A stretch of 64,000 bases of DNA from Mycolicibacterium rhodesiae NBB3 (GCF_000230895.2 NC_016604.1:2356001-2420000); one strand, 5' to 3'. Counted from the stretch's first letter, positions 52,181 through 60,745 are shown. A program made the numbers and translations. Notes: a model not told the origin generated them from the letters alone.

Positions 52181-53455
52181 ATGAGGAAGTTCATGACTTT
52201 GCACCGCAATGTCCGCGTCAGGATCGGGCTGGCGTTCGTCCACAAGCTGATCGACGCGATGATCCTCACCTTCATCGCGATCTACCTCGCCGCCCGGGTG
52301 GGAATAGCGACCACGGGCGCGCTGATCCTGCTGTTCGCCGTGTTCGCGGTCTTCGGCATGCTGCTCGGCGGTCACTTGTCAGAGATGTGGGGACGTCGGC
52401 CGGTTCTCATCGTCGGGGACCTCATCGGCACCGCCTTCCTGGTGCTGATGGCCGCGGCCTTCTTCGCCGATTGGGGCCCGCTCGCGGTGTACTTCAGCTA
52501 CGCCATAGTCAAATTCGGGACCAACCTCGCGCTGCCTGCCAACGACTCGACCATCATCGACGTCACCCCGCCCGAGGACCGCAAGTACATCTACACAGTC
52601 AACTACTGGGTGATCAACCTCGCGCTCGGCGGCGGTGCGCTGCTCGGTGGCTTCCTCTACAACTCGCACTTCGGCGCGGTGATCCTGGGCGGCGCCGTCG
52701 GCATGGGCTTCACCCTTCTCGTCACCGTGCTACTGGTGACGGAGACGAAGCCGGCGTCCAGCCCAGCGTCGACGATCCCCGCCTCGGCACCCGGCAAGCT
52801 TCGCGGCTGGGCTCAGTTCGCCGAGGGATACAAGGTGGTGCTGGCCGACTCGATATTCCGCAGGCTCATCATCATCGCCACCCTGATACTGACGCTCGAA
52901 GGGCAGCTGAGCACCGCAATCGGCATCCGGCTGTCGAACGACTTCGGGGTCCAGTACGTGTTCCCGTTCGGCGACGTGCACGGCGTGCAGATGCTCGGCG
53001 TGCTCAAGGCGGTGAACACCATCCTGGTCGTGCTGCTCGCGCTGAAGGTCAACTCGCTGCTTCGGCAGCTGTCAGACCGGACCCGCGTCTATGTGGGCGT
53101 CGCTCTCTACGCGGGCGGCTTCGCGGTGCTGGCGGTCACCAACACCGCCTGGCTCCTACTGCTCGCCGTCGTGGTGCTGACCATGGGCGAGCTGATGAAC
53201 ACCCCGGTGCAGCAGGGCCTGCTCGCGGAGCTGGCTCCGGACGACGGCCGGCCTCGCTACATGGCCGCGTACTACCTGCACATCCGTTTCGGTCAGGTGG
53301 TCAACTCGCTGCTGATCAGCTTGAGCGCATTCCTGAGCACCCTCGGGATGGCCGGCATCTACCTGCTCTTCGGCGTCGTGATCCTCATGCAGTACCGCGT
53401 GATCCTCGACCGCCGCCAGGCGCGTGCCGCTGCCCAAGCACCCCTGACCGTCTGA
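52181..53455 (+). CDS. MFS transporter, probable product or precursor exporter
   Basis: A 424-residue membrane protein with about 12 spans. GGHLSEMWGRRPVLIVGD between helices 2 and 3 is the drug-efflux MFS motif A. It begins MRKFMTLHRNVRVRIGLAFV and is the first large gene of the island operon. Its location with biosynthetic enzymes suggests export of the pathway product; metal uptake cannot be excluded. The ATP-grasp gene follows after 23 bases. Confidence 0.85.
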   Translation: MRKFMTLHRNVRVRIGLAFVHKLIDAMILTFIAIYLAARVGIATTGALILLFAVFAVFGMLLGGHLSEMWGRRPVLIVGDLIGTAFLVLMAAAFFADWGPLAVYFSYAIVKFGTNLALPANDSTIIDVTPPEDRKYIYTVNYWVINLALGGGALLGGFLYNSHFGAVILGGAVGMGFTLLVTVLLVTETKPASSPASTIPASAPGKLRGWAQFAEGYKVVLADSIFRRLIIIATLILTLEGQLSTAIGIRLSNDFGVQYVFPFGDVHGVQMLGVLKAVNTILVVLLALKVNSLLRQLSDRTRVYVGVALYAGGFAVLAVTNTAWLLLLAVVVLTMGELMNTPVQQGLLAELAPDDGRPRYMAAYYLHIRFGQVVNSLLISLSAFLSTLGMAGIYLLFGVVILMQYRVILDRRQARAAAQAPLTV

Positions 53456-53478
53456 CCTTTCATACTTCGGAGGCAATC

Positions 53479-54822
53479 ATGTCCGCACGCGCTAAGCAGA
53501 TCACCGAGGCGTACCTGGCCGAATGCGCGACTGGCGGCAGCCGGCTTCGCGGCGCGCTGGCCGAGCTCGAGGTTTCGGAGACCATGCGCGCGGCGTGGCC
53601 GAGGCTGCTGCCCCGCCCGGTCATGGTCGACGAGGCCGAATTCCATTCCTTCGGAAGGGATCTCGTCACCATCTTCGACCTGGTCACCGCGTTGCCGCAG
53701 CGCTGCTTCGACGGGGACTTCGAACGGTTCCGCGCGGCGTTGGGCATCGACGACCGGCGCGGCGCGTGGATGCGCCGGCTGCTCGGCGACGGAGCTCCGC
53801 CGCTGTACGGCCGGGCCGACATCTACTACGACGGCTCCTCTTTCAAGTTGCTCGAGTTCAACATCGGCAGCGCGCTCGGCGGCCTGGACATGGTCGGACC
53901 GCTGCCAAAGGCCTACCTGCGACACCCGGCGGTCAGCGATTTCGCCGCCGAGCACGGCCTGAGCTATCTGGACACGAGCGCCGAGCTGGCCCTGGCATTA
54001 CGTAACGCGGGCAAGGCAATTGACGCCGGCGAGCCGGTGGTCGCAGTGCTGGAGGGTCCCGGCGGGATGGCATCCTATGGCCACCAGCGGCTGGCGATCG
54101 GAGAGTTGCTCACCGAGCAGGGCATCGAGACCCGGGTCGGCGAGATCGGCGACCTCACCTTCCGCGCAGGAAAGCCGTACCTGCACGGCACCGGGATCGA
54201 CGTGATCCTTCGTTACTACGGGCTCGAGGAGATGCTCGCCCATCCCGACGGCGACGCGCTCATGGAGCCGGTCTTCCGCGCCCACGAGGACGGCACCGTG
54301 GTGGTGTGGACGCCGACCAACGTGTTCGGCAACAAGGGCACGCTCGCGATGCTGTCCGAGTCAGCGGAGGACGCCTCGGTGTTCTCGGCGCAGGAACGCG
54401 CGGTGATCGAGCGGGTGCTGCCGTGGAGCCGCATGCTCGGCCGGCGTGGCGCGGAGACGGATGAGCGCTTCATCGCCGAGTGCATGCAGCGCCGAGAGCA
54501 ATTGGTGTTCAAGCCCACCGGGCTGTTTGGCGGCGAGGGCGTGCTCATCGGACGAGAGGTGGATCCCGGCACCTGGCGGGAGGCGCTGGCGGCGAGCGCG
54601 CAAACCGGCAGCCTCGTGCAGGAGATCGTGCAGCCGAACGTGGAGCCGGTGATCGAACCGGAGACCGGTGCCCGTTCAGAGTGGTACGCGCTCTGGGCCG
54701 CCTTCATGACCCCGGCCGGGCTTTGCGGCGGAGGCGTACGTGCCGTACCGCCCGGCGGCAGCACCGTCATCACCATGATCAACAACACCCAAGTCCGCAA
54801 CACCTGCCTATTCACCTGCTGA
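53479..54822 (+). CDS. ATP-grasp ligase-like protein of the circularly permuted type
   Basis: A 447-residue protein with CGGAGG before the ATG. The segment ADIYYDGSSFKLLEFNIGSA (with GGLDMVGPLPKAYL following) resembles the substrate/metal loop of glutathionylspermidine synthase-like and DUF404/407 ATP-grasp proteins. LVFKPTGLFGGEGVLIGREV toward the C-terminus fits the nucleotide-binding lysine and glycine loop, so the order of lobes appears permuted. Such enzymes join a carboxylate to an amine with ATP. It ends NNTQVRNTCLFTC. Substrates unknown. Confidence 0.7.
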   Translation: MSARAKQITEAYLAECATGGSRLRGALAELEVSETMRAAWPRLLPRPVMVDEAEFHSFGRDLVTIFDLVTALPQRCFDGDFERFRAALGIDDRRGAWMRRLLGDGAPPLYGRADIYYDGSSFKLLEFNIGSALGGLDMVGPLPKAYLRHPAVSDFAAEHGLSYLDTSAELALALRNAGKAIDAGEPVVAVLEGPGGMASYGHQRLAIGELLTEQGIETRVGEIGDLTFRAGKPYLHGTGIDVILRYYGLEEMLAHPDGDALMEPVFRAHEDGTVVVWTPTNVFGNKGTLAMLSESAEDASVFSAQERAVIERVLPWSRMLGRRGAETDERFIAECMQRREQLVFKPTGLFGGEGVLIGREVDPGTWREALAASAQTGSLVQEIVQPNVEPVIEPETGARSEWYALWAAFMTPAGLCGGGVRAVPPGGSTVITMINNTQVRNTCLFTC

Positions 54823-54849
54823 TTCATCTACCGAGCAAGGAGCAATTCA

Positions 54850-55524
54850 ATGACCCGATTCGTCGACCTGACCCACGGCTTCTACGACGGAATGCCGTCC
54901 TATCCCGCCGACTGGTTTCCGCAGTTCGTCAGCGAGCGCACGATGACCCCGGAGACCGACCCGTACGGCACCAAGCGCACGTTCTCGTACCTGCACGTGT
55001 TTCCGCACAACGGGACACACATGGAGTACCGGCTGCATTTCTTTCCGGGCGCCGAAGGCATCGATGATGTTCCGCTGCACACCTTGATCGGCCGCGCCTG
55101 CGTCGCCGACCTCTCCGAAAAGGGTGAGCTGGAGCCGGTCACCGGTGAAGATTTGGAGCGGGTCCTGCGGCCTGTATGGCGGGAGGGCGACCGGCTGCTG
55201 GTCCGCACCGACTACCTGCACAACAACTGGGGCCGGCCCGACTACTGGGACGTCCCGCCGTACCTGACCCCGTCGGCCGCCGAATGGGCAATCGACAACG
55301 GCGCCAGCCTGTTCGGGCTGGACTGCCTCACCGAACGGCCCGGTGACGCCGAGTCCCCCGTGCATCACGCGTTGCTGGCGGCCGGCATCCCGCTGCTGGA
55401 GTACGTCACCAACATGCACGAGCTCACCAAGCAGGTCGTGCAGCTGGTTGCCCTGCCCATGAAGGCCGCCGGCGCCGAGGCGGCTCCCACGAGAGTCATT
55501 GCAATGGAGGAGTCCGATGACTGA
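54850..55524 (+). CDS. Cyclase/kynurenine formamidase-family hydrolase
   Basis: A 224-residue protein of the cyclase family (PF04199) with AAGGAG eight bases before the ATG. It begins TRFVDLTHGFYDGMPSYPAD. The metal-site motif is HVFPHNGTHMEYRLHF, which fits HxGTHxD/E, and DYLHNNWGRPDYW follows. Family members hydrolyse N-formylkynurenine or act as metal-dependent cyclases in polyketide and anthranilate routes. With an anthranilate synthase in the same operon, a step on an aryl-amine intermediate is plausible. Overlaps the DUF362 gene by eight bases. Confidence 0.8.
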   Translation: MTRFVDLTHGFYDGMPSYPADWFPQFVSERTMTPETDPYGTKRTFSYLHVFPHNGTHMEYRLHFFPGAEGIDDVPLHTLIGRACVADLSEKGELEPVTGEDLERVLRPVWREGDRLLVRTDYLHNNWGRPDYWDVPPYLTPSAAEWAIDNGASLFGLDCLTERPGDAESPVHHALLAAGIPLLEYVTNMHELTKQVVQLVALPMKAAGAEAAPTRVIAMEESDD

Positions 55525-56698
55525 GCGGGTCCGGCCCTCCGTTGCCCTTGCGCCGGTTGCCGACGACGCCGCAGTGCCCGGTGTGTTGCATCGGCTGCTA
55601 GAGCTGATCGACGAGCCACTGTCCGCCCTGAGTCCCGGCGCCGAGGTGCTGATCAAGCCCAACTTGTTTCAGACCGATCCGGGTTTTCATGTGAGTCCGG
55701 CACTGCTGGCCGCCATCGCCCGCGCCGTGGCCGAGCACGGAGCCAAACCAGTGATCGCCGAGCGCACCCATGCCATCTACGAAATCCTGAACGATCACGA
55801 GGCCGCCCGGTACGCCCGTGTTGTCAGTTTCGACGATCTTCCGTTGCGGATCACCAATATTCCGGGTGCCACGTCGCTGCGGGTACCGATCGCCGTACCC
55901 GAGCTGATCGAAGACTGCGACTACTTCATCGGGGTGCCGCAGCTGCGCACGCACGCGAGCGTCGTCTACTCCAACGCGATGAAGAACCTCGTCGGGCTGC
56001 TGCCCGGGTACACGACCCGAATCGTGCACATGGCAGGTGTCGACGAGTCCACAGTGGATCTCAACCTGATGCGCCCGCAGGATCTGGTCATCTGCGACGG
56101 AACCACGGTCATCGAGGGCAACTACCCGATGGACGGGCGCGCCCGCTCGGTGGGTTTCCTGGCCGCCGGCCGCAATGCCGTCGCCCTCGACGTCGCCGTC
56201 GGGGTGCTGGCCGGCTTCGATCCGAACAGCGTCGCCTATCTGCGCGACGCACATCAACGTGGCATGGGGCCCATCGCCCTCGAGGACATCGACCTGCGCG
56301 GTACTCCGCTGGCGGAGCTCGCCTTCGACATGGTCAAGGCGCCGGTGGAGATCGTTCCGCCGCGCGCGGGCATCCACGTGCACGCCGAGCACGCCTGCCC
56401 GGCCTGCAGCCGGTTCGTGGCCGGCGCCATGCGTGCGCTCGCGGAGGAGCTGTGCGCCTGGGACGGTGAGATGACGGTCATCTCCGGTCCGCAGGTGCAG
56501 ATGCCGCCGCTGCGCGGGGTGGTGGTGCTGGTCGGCAACTGCCTCTACGAGAGCCGCGATCTCGGCATCTTCATCGAGGGTTGCCCGCCGCGCGCCATTC
56601 AGCTCGCCGCGTTCCGCTACGCGATGGGCAAAGAGGTCGGCGACCACGAGCGGACCCAGTTCCGGGTGCCGCCACGGCTGGCGGGTGTGTCGGCATGA
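55517..56698 (+). CDS. DUF362 protein with C-terminal cysteine motifs
   Basis: A 393-residue protein from ATG 55517 (TGGAGGAG upstream). The DUF362 core reads VLIKPNLFQTDPGFHVSPAL and FIGVPQLRTHASVVYSNAMK followed by NLVGLLPGY. The C-terminal part has HAEHACPACSRFV, EELCAW, VGNCLY and IEGCPPRAI, a set of cysteines that suggests a metal or Fe-S site. DUF362 has no settled biochemical role. In this operon it is flanked by cofactor and anthranilate genes. I consider it a candidate for the metal- or NPN-using enzyme, by context only. Confidence 0.8.
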   Translation: MTERVRPSVALAPVADDAAVPGVLHRLLELIDEPLSALSPGAEVLIKPNLFQTDPGFHVSPALLAAIARAVAEHGAKPVIAERTHAIYEILNDHEAARYARVVSFDDLPLRITNIPGATSLRVPIAVPELIEDCDYFIGVPQLRTHASVVYSNAMKNLVGLLPGYTTRIVHMAGVDESTVDLNLMRPQDLVICDGTTVIEGNYPMDGRARSVGFLAAGRNAVALDVAVGVLAGFDPNSVAYLRDAHQRGMGPIALEDIDLRGTPLAELAFDMVKAPVEIVPPRAGIHVHAEHACPACSRFVAGAMRALAEELCAWDGEMTVISGPQVQMPPLRGVVVLVGNCLYESRDLGIFIEGCPPRAIQLAAFRYAMGKEVGDHERTQFRVPPRLAGVSA

Positions 56699-58077
56699 CG
56701 ATCACGACGATCAGCACGGTCACCTCGCCCGGGGCGGCGCTGCCCGCGGGATCGCGGCTGTACCGCCATGTCGTGCCGCTGGCGAGACCGATGAACCCAG
56801 CGACTGCCGCTGCTGCGCTGCGTACCGACGGGCGGGTCATGCTCACCGCCGGATCCGACGGTAGCCGCGCGACGCTGGCCGTCGGCGAGCTCGCCGTACT
56901 TTCTCACCCAGGCGGCGCAGGCCACGCGCCCTTGGCCGACGCCGTGGAGTTCCTTGCCGGGCTGGATATCCCGGCGGACACCCCGGATTCCGAGGTGGCC
57001 TGGTACGGCCTGCTGGGCTATGACGCGGCGCGCGATTTCGAGCGGCTGCCCAGCCGTCACCCGGCGACCGATCGGCCGGTGTACGAGTTCTTCCTGCCCG
57101 AGGTGCTGGTGCAGTTCACGGACGGGCACGGACAGGTGATCGGCCGCGGTTCATCGGCGGCCGCCGCACGCGCCGCGGCAGAGCGGGTCGCGAGAAGGCT
57201 CGGCAGGCATGCCGTCGCACCGTTCGGTGGTATCGCCGTCGGCACAGGCGTTTTCGGCTTCAGCTTCGAGGAGTACGCCGCGGCGGTCGACCGCGCGAAG
57301 GGCCACATCCTCGACGGCGACGTTTTTCAACTCGTTCTGTCGAATGCCTGGTCCGCACCGGCCACCGTGGACGGTCTTGCCGTCTTCGAGCGACTGACCG
57401 CGATCAATCCGTCCCCGTACCACTTCTGGTACGGCGGCCCGCGCTTCGAGGTGGTCGGCGCTTCACCGGAACCGTGCCTGACGCTGAACGACGGCCGGGC
57501 GCTCATCCGTCCACTCGCCGGAACCCGCCCCCGCGGCCACGACAGCGTCGCCGACCTGCGCGCCGAAGCCGACCTGCGCGCGTCGGTAAAGGAATTGGCC
57601 GAGCACCGGATGCTCGTCGACCTCGCGCGCAACGACCTGGGTCGGGTGTGCCGGCCGGGCAGCGTGTCCGTCGAGCGGCTGATGGACGTGGAGCGCTATT
57701 CCCACGTGATGCACCTGACCTCGGACGTGGGCGGCCACATCCGCGATGACCGGCGAACTGACGAACTAATCCGCGCAACATTCCCTGCCGGCACCATGAC
57801 CGGCACGCCCAAAGTGCGTGCGATGCAGATCATCGACGACCTGGAGCCGAGCCCGCGCTGGCTGTACTCGGGAGCTGTCGGCTCCTTCGGTCTGTCACAC
57901 GTGGACCTATTCCTGACGATTCGCAGCATGGTGCTGTGCGACGGGGAAATTCGCCTGCAGGCAGGAGGCGGCATCGTGCACGACTCCGAGGCGTCGGCCG
58001 AGCACGCCGAATGCCTGGCGAAGCTCGGCTCGGGCGCCCGAGCCCTTGGCGTAACCATGAAAGGCGGTGCGAAATGA
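56695..58077 (+). CDS. Anthranilate synthase component I-like chorismate enzyme
   Basis: A 460-residue protein from ATG 56695. Chorismate-site motifs: AINPSPYHFWYGGPRFEVVG, RPLAGTRPRGHDS, ARNDLGRVCRPGSV, FPAGTMTGTPKVRAMQIID and QAGGGIVHDSEA. The AGT triad, where aminodeoxychorismate synthases have a lysine (KGT), points to anthranilate or 2-amino-2-deoxyisochorismate synthase. In the N-terminal region the tryptophan-binding LLES motif of housekeeping TrpE seems to be replaced (RVMLTAGSDG), so feedback inhibition is probably lost. Paired with the amidotransferase that overlaps its stop. Confidence 0.87.
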   Translation: MTITTISTVTSPGAALPAGSRLYRHVVPLARPMNPATAAAALRTDGRVMLTAGSDGSRATLAVGELAVLSHPGGAGHAPLADAVEFLAGLDIPADTPDSEVAWYGLLGYDAARDFERLPSRHPATDRPVYEFFLPEVLVQFTDGHGQVIGRGSSAAAARAAAERVARRLGRHAVAPFGGIAVGTGVFGFSFEEYAAAVDRAKGHILDGDVFQLVLSNAWSAPATVDGLAVFERLTAINPSPYHFWYGGPRFEVVGASPEPCLTLNDGRALIRPLAGTRPRGHDSVADLRAEADLRASVKELAEHRMLVDLARNDLGRVCRPGSVSVERLMDVERYSHVMHLTSDVGGHIRDDRRTDELIRATFPAGTMTGTPKVRAMQIIDDLEPSPRWLYSGAVGSFGLSHVDLFLTIRSMVLCDGEIRLQAGGGIVHDSEASAEHAECLAKLGSGARALGVTMKGGAK

Positions 58078-58676
58078 TCTGTGTCATCGATAACTACGAC
58101 TCGTTCGTCTACAACCTCGTGCAATACGTGGGAGATCTCGGCGACGAGTGTGTCGTGTACCGCAACGACGAGGTGACCGTCGAACAGGTCGGACTTCTCG
58201 CGCCCGACTTGATCCTGATCTCACCGGGCCCGGGCGATCCGGCCGACGCGGGTATCTCCATCGAGCTGATCCGGCGGCTGGGCCACAGCTTCCCCATTTT
58301 CGGAGTGTGTCTCGGCCACCAAGCGATCGGTGCCGCCTTCGGCGCTCGGATCCGGCACGCCGCCGCACCGATGCACGGTAAGTGCTCCGACATCAGGCAC
58401 GACGGAAGCGGTGTTTTCGCCGGACTGCGAAACCCGCTGACGGTCGCCCGCTATCACTCCCTGGTGATCGAGGCTGACACGCTTCCCGCTGAATTGGTGG
58501 CGACCGCCTGGTCGGAGGAGGGCGAGATCATGGGCGTCCGGCACCGGACGCTGCCGATCGAGGGCGTGCAGTTCCACCCGGAGTCGCTGTTCACCGAACA
58601 AGGCGTCGACATCGTCGGCAATGCGGTGCGCGGCATGCTCAACCGGCTTTCCGTGGAGGCGGTGGGGGCCGCATGA
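58074..58676 (+). CDS. Glutamine amidotransferase, anthranilate synthase component II-like
   Basis: A 200-residue class I amidotransferase. It starts MICVIDNYDSFVYNLVQYVG. The nucleophile is in GVCLGHQAIG and the His-Glu pair in GVQFHPESLFTEQG. It supplies ammonia to the chorismate enzyme encoded just upstream, with overlapping stop/start. Its product is therefore presumably anthranilate or a related aminochorismate. Its own stop overlaps larE. Confidence 0.9.
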   Translation: MICVIDNYDSFVYNLVQYVGDLGDECVVYRNDEVTVEQVGLLAPDLILISPGPGDPADAGISIELIRRLGHSFPIFGVCLGHQAIGAAFGARIRHAAAPMHGKCSDIRHDGSGVFAGLRNPLTVARYHSLVIEADTLPAELVATAWSEEGEIMGVRHRTLPIEGVQFHPESLFTEQGVDIVGNAVRGMLNRLSVEAVGAA

Positions 58677-59509
58677 ACGCCGACCGGCTGCTGGCCTCCC
58701 TTCAATCACTCGACAGTGTGGCCGTCGCGTTTTCCGGTGGAGTCGACTCCACTGTGGTGCTGGCTGCGGCGTTGCGGGCGCTGCCTGCCGATCGGGTGCT
58801 TGCGGTGATCGCCGTCTCGCCCAGCCTTGCCCGCACCGAACTGATCGAGGCGCGACAGGTTGCCGCCGATCTCGGCGTCGAGCTGGTCGAAGTCCGGGTC
58901 GACGAGCTCGATGTTCCCGGCTACCGCGCGAATGCCGGCAACCGGTGCTATTTCTGCAAGCACACTGTGCTGAGCGCCGTCAGCGAGCTCGCCGTCCAGC
59001 GGGGCATCGCGCACGTGGCCACCGGTACGCACGCCGACGATCGTCGGGCCCTGCACCGACCCGGTCTGCGTGCCGCCCGTGAGCTTCAGGTGGTCGAACC
59101 GCTCGCCGATGCAGGCCTCGGCAAGCAGGAGATCCGGATGCTGGCCGCCGCGTGGTCGTTACCCGTCGCCGAGAAGCCGGCGACGCCGTGCCTGGCCTCA
59201 CGTATCGCCGTAGGAGTACCGGTCTCCATAGGCCGGCTGGGCCTGGTGGAGCGCGCCGAGATCGCGGTGCGAGCGCGCCTGGCCGATGTCGGTGTCCAAC
59301 CACGTGATCTACGAGTTCGGTTGCTCGGCAACGGATTTGCCGTTGAGCTGGACGACCTGGCGCACGCCGCGCTTGAGGCGTTGCCCGGGCTCACCGCCGA
59401 GGTCCTCATCGAGCTCAACGGCATCGGACTGACCGGTGCGGGACGGGTGGGGACCTACCGCTCTCCTGCGCTCGCGCCCGCCACCGGTGACAGTGCGGTC
59501 GCCTCGTGA
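58673..59509 (+). CDS. larE: ATP-dependent sulfur transferase LarE, nickel-pincer cofactor synthesis
   Basis: A 278-residue PP-loop protein: VAVAFSGGVDSTVVLAAALR at the N-terminus. LarE adds two sulfurs to pyridinium-3,5-biscarboxylic acid mononucleotide. Cysteines in NRCYFCKHTVLS and in KPATPCLASRI correspond to the family's conserved positions; the last fits the sacrificial cysteine, while the three together would also suit the cluster-dependent, non-sacrificial LarE type. It ends TGDSAVAS; the final 29 bases recur at the end of the next gene. ATGA overlap with the amidotransferase gene. Confidence 0.9.
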   Translation: MNADRLLASLQSLDSVAVAFSGGVDSTVVLAAALRALPADRVLAVIAVSPSLARTELIEARQVAADLGVELVEVRVDELDVPGYRANAGNRCYFCKHTVLSAVSELAVQRGIAHVATGTHADDRRALHRPGLRAARELQVVEPLADAGLGKQEIRMLAAAWSLPVAEKPATPCLASRIAVGVPVSIGRLGLVERAEIAVRARLADVGVQPRDLRVRLLGNGFAVELDDLAHAALEALPGLTAEVLIELNGIGLTGAGRVGTYRSPALAPATGDSAVAS

Positions 59510-59513
59510 GATC
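59485..59513 (+). repeat. 29-bp direct repeat, copy 1 (end of larE)
   Basis: Matches 59994-60022 at 27 of 29 positions. It covers the last codons of larE, its stop codon, and the GTG start of the GNAT gene. Confidence 0.9.
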
Positions 59514-60018
59514 TGCGGCGTCGGGCTGGCGTGTGCGACCGGTCTCCGCCGCAGAGGTGTGGCCCATCCGCCACCGGGTGTTGCGCCCGCGACATCCGTT
59601 GGAATGCAGCCGCTACGCCGAAGACGACCTCCCCGGGGCCCGGCATTTCGCCGCGTTCCACGGGGCCCGTCCGGTGGGTGCAGCCTCGGTGTATCACGAG
59701 GATCCGCCCGCCGAATTCATCGTGCCGGGCCTTGAACCGGGCCAAGCCTGGCACTTGCGCGGTATGGCTACCCTCGACGAGGTTCGCGGTACCGGTGCGG
59801 GCAGCGCCCTGTTGCGGACCGCACTGACCCAGGCCGCGCTCGCCGGCGCAGCAGTGGTCTGGTGCAAGGCCGGCGCCCCCGCCACGGACTTCTACCGCAA
59901 ACACGGATTTCAAACCCTTGGTGAGGAGTTCGAGATCCCCCGTATCGGGCCGCATTCGTTCATGTACTGGGTCAAGATCGGCCATCACCCCATCGGTGAC
60001 AATGCGGTCGCGTCGTGA
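59506..60018 (+). CDS. GNAT-family N-acetyltransferase
   Basis: A 170-residue protein from a GTG that overlaps the larE stop. The acetyl-CoA motif is RGMATLDEVRGTGAGSALLR (RxxGxG/A), and the C-terminal strand FYRKHGFQTLGEEFEIPRIG fits motif B. It probably acetylates an amine in the pathway product or protects the producer. Its last 29 bases duplicate the end of larE, so both proteins end in GD(S/N)AVAS. larB follows after 46 bases. Confidence 0.83.
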   Translation: MRSAASGWRVRPVSAAEVWPIRHRVLRPRHPLECSRYAEDDLPGARHFAAFHGARPVGAASVYHEDPPAEFIVPGLEPGQAWHLRGMATLDEVRGTGAGSALLRTALTQAALAGAAVVWCKAGAPATDFYRKHGFQTLGEEFEIPRIGPHSFMYWVKIGHHPIGDNAVAS

Positions 60019-60022
60019 GATC
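59994..60022 (+). repeat. 29-bp direct repeat, copy 2 (end of the GNAT gene)
   Basis: Second copy of the larE-end sequence, covering the GNAT stop codon. It flanks the GNAT gene together with copy 1, as would follow from a duplication-mediated insertion. Confidence 0.9.
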
Positions 60023-60064
60023 GTCACCGAGAGACCGGTGCCCCGCAGAGTTGGAGGCGGAACC

Positions 60065-60745
60065 ATGACGGAGCCTTGGCAGCCCGACGAGGCGCTGGCC
60101 GCCTTCGCCGACCTTGATTTCGACCGAGCTGCTCGCCGCGGCTATCCGGAGGCGGTGTACTGCCGGGGCAAGACGACAGAACAGGTCCGGCTGATCGCCG
60201 GCGCCCTGCGCGCGCACGAGGCCCGCACATTGTTCACCCGGGCCAGCCCGGAGCACGCCGCCGCAATACTCGGTGAGCTGCCAGATGCCTTCCACGACGC
60301 AGCCAGCGGACTACTGGCCTGGCCCCCGGACCCGCCGGAGGCGGTGGGTGGCCCGGTCCTCGTCGTGGCCGCCGGCACGGCCGACCAACGCGTCGCGCGG
60401 GAGGCGCTCCTCACCGCCCGGCACCTCGGTCGGTCGGCGGACCTGATCATGGACGTCGGTGTCGCCGGCTTGCATCGATTGTTGCGACGGCTCGACGAGC
60501 TCCGCGCGGCCAAGGTGATCGTCGTGGTGGCGGGGATGGACGGGGCACTCCCGGCGGTGGTCGCCGGGCTGGTCGCAGCACCCGTGGTGGCGGTCCCGAC
60601 GTCGACAGGTTACGGCGCGGCGTTCGAGGGCCTGGCGCCGCTGCTGACAATGCTCAACAGCTGCGCGCCCGGGGTCGCGGTGGTCAACATCGACAACGGC
60701 TACGGCGCAGGCCACCTTGCCGCTCAGATAGCCGCACCGTCCTGA
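60065..60745 (+). CDS. larB: Nickel-pincer cofactor biosynthesis protein LarB
   Basis: A 226-residue protein from ATG 60065 behind GGAGGCGG. The C-terminal PurE-like domain is unmistakable: VVVAGMDGALPAVVAGLVAA, VAVPTSTGYGAAFEGLAPLL, and NIDNGYGAGHLAAQI. LarB carboxylates and hydrolyses nicotinic acid adenine dinucleotide to give pyridinium-3,5-biscarboxylic acid mononucleotide, the first step of the NPN route. It is the last gene of the rightward operon and overlaps the 3' end of larC by 22 bases. Confidence 0.92.
   Translation: MTEPWQPDEALAAFADLDFDRAARRGYPEAVYCRGKTTEQVRLIAGALRAHEARTLFTRASPEHAAAILGELPDAFHDAASGLLAWPPDPPEAVGGPVLVVAAGTADQRVAREALLTARHLGRSADLIMDVGVAGLHRLLRRLDELRAAKVIVVVAGMDGALPAVVAGLVAAPVVAVPTSTGYGAAFEGLAPLLTMLNSCAPGVAVVNIDNGYGAGHLAAQIAAPS

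Noticed and set aside
52387..53478. In-frame extension upstream of the ATP-grasp gene
   Set aside because: It lies within the MFS gene in another frame and is arginine-rich without domains; the ATG at 53479 has a good ribosome site.
56695..58077. Assignment as aminodeoxychorismate synthase (PabB) or isochorismate/salicylate synthase
   Set aside because: The KGT lysine of PabB is absent, and a paired glutamine amidotransferase is not needed by isochorismate or salicylate synthases.
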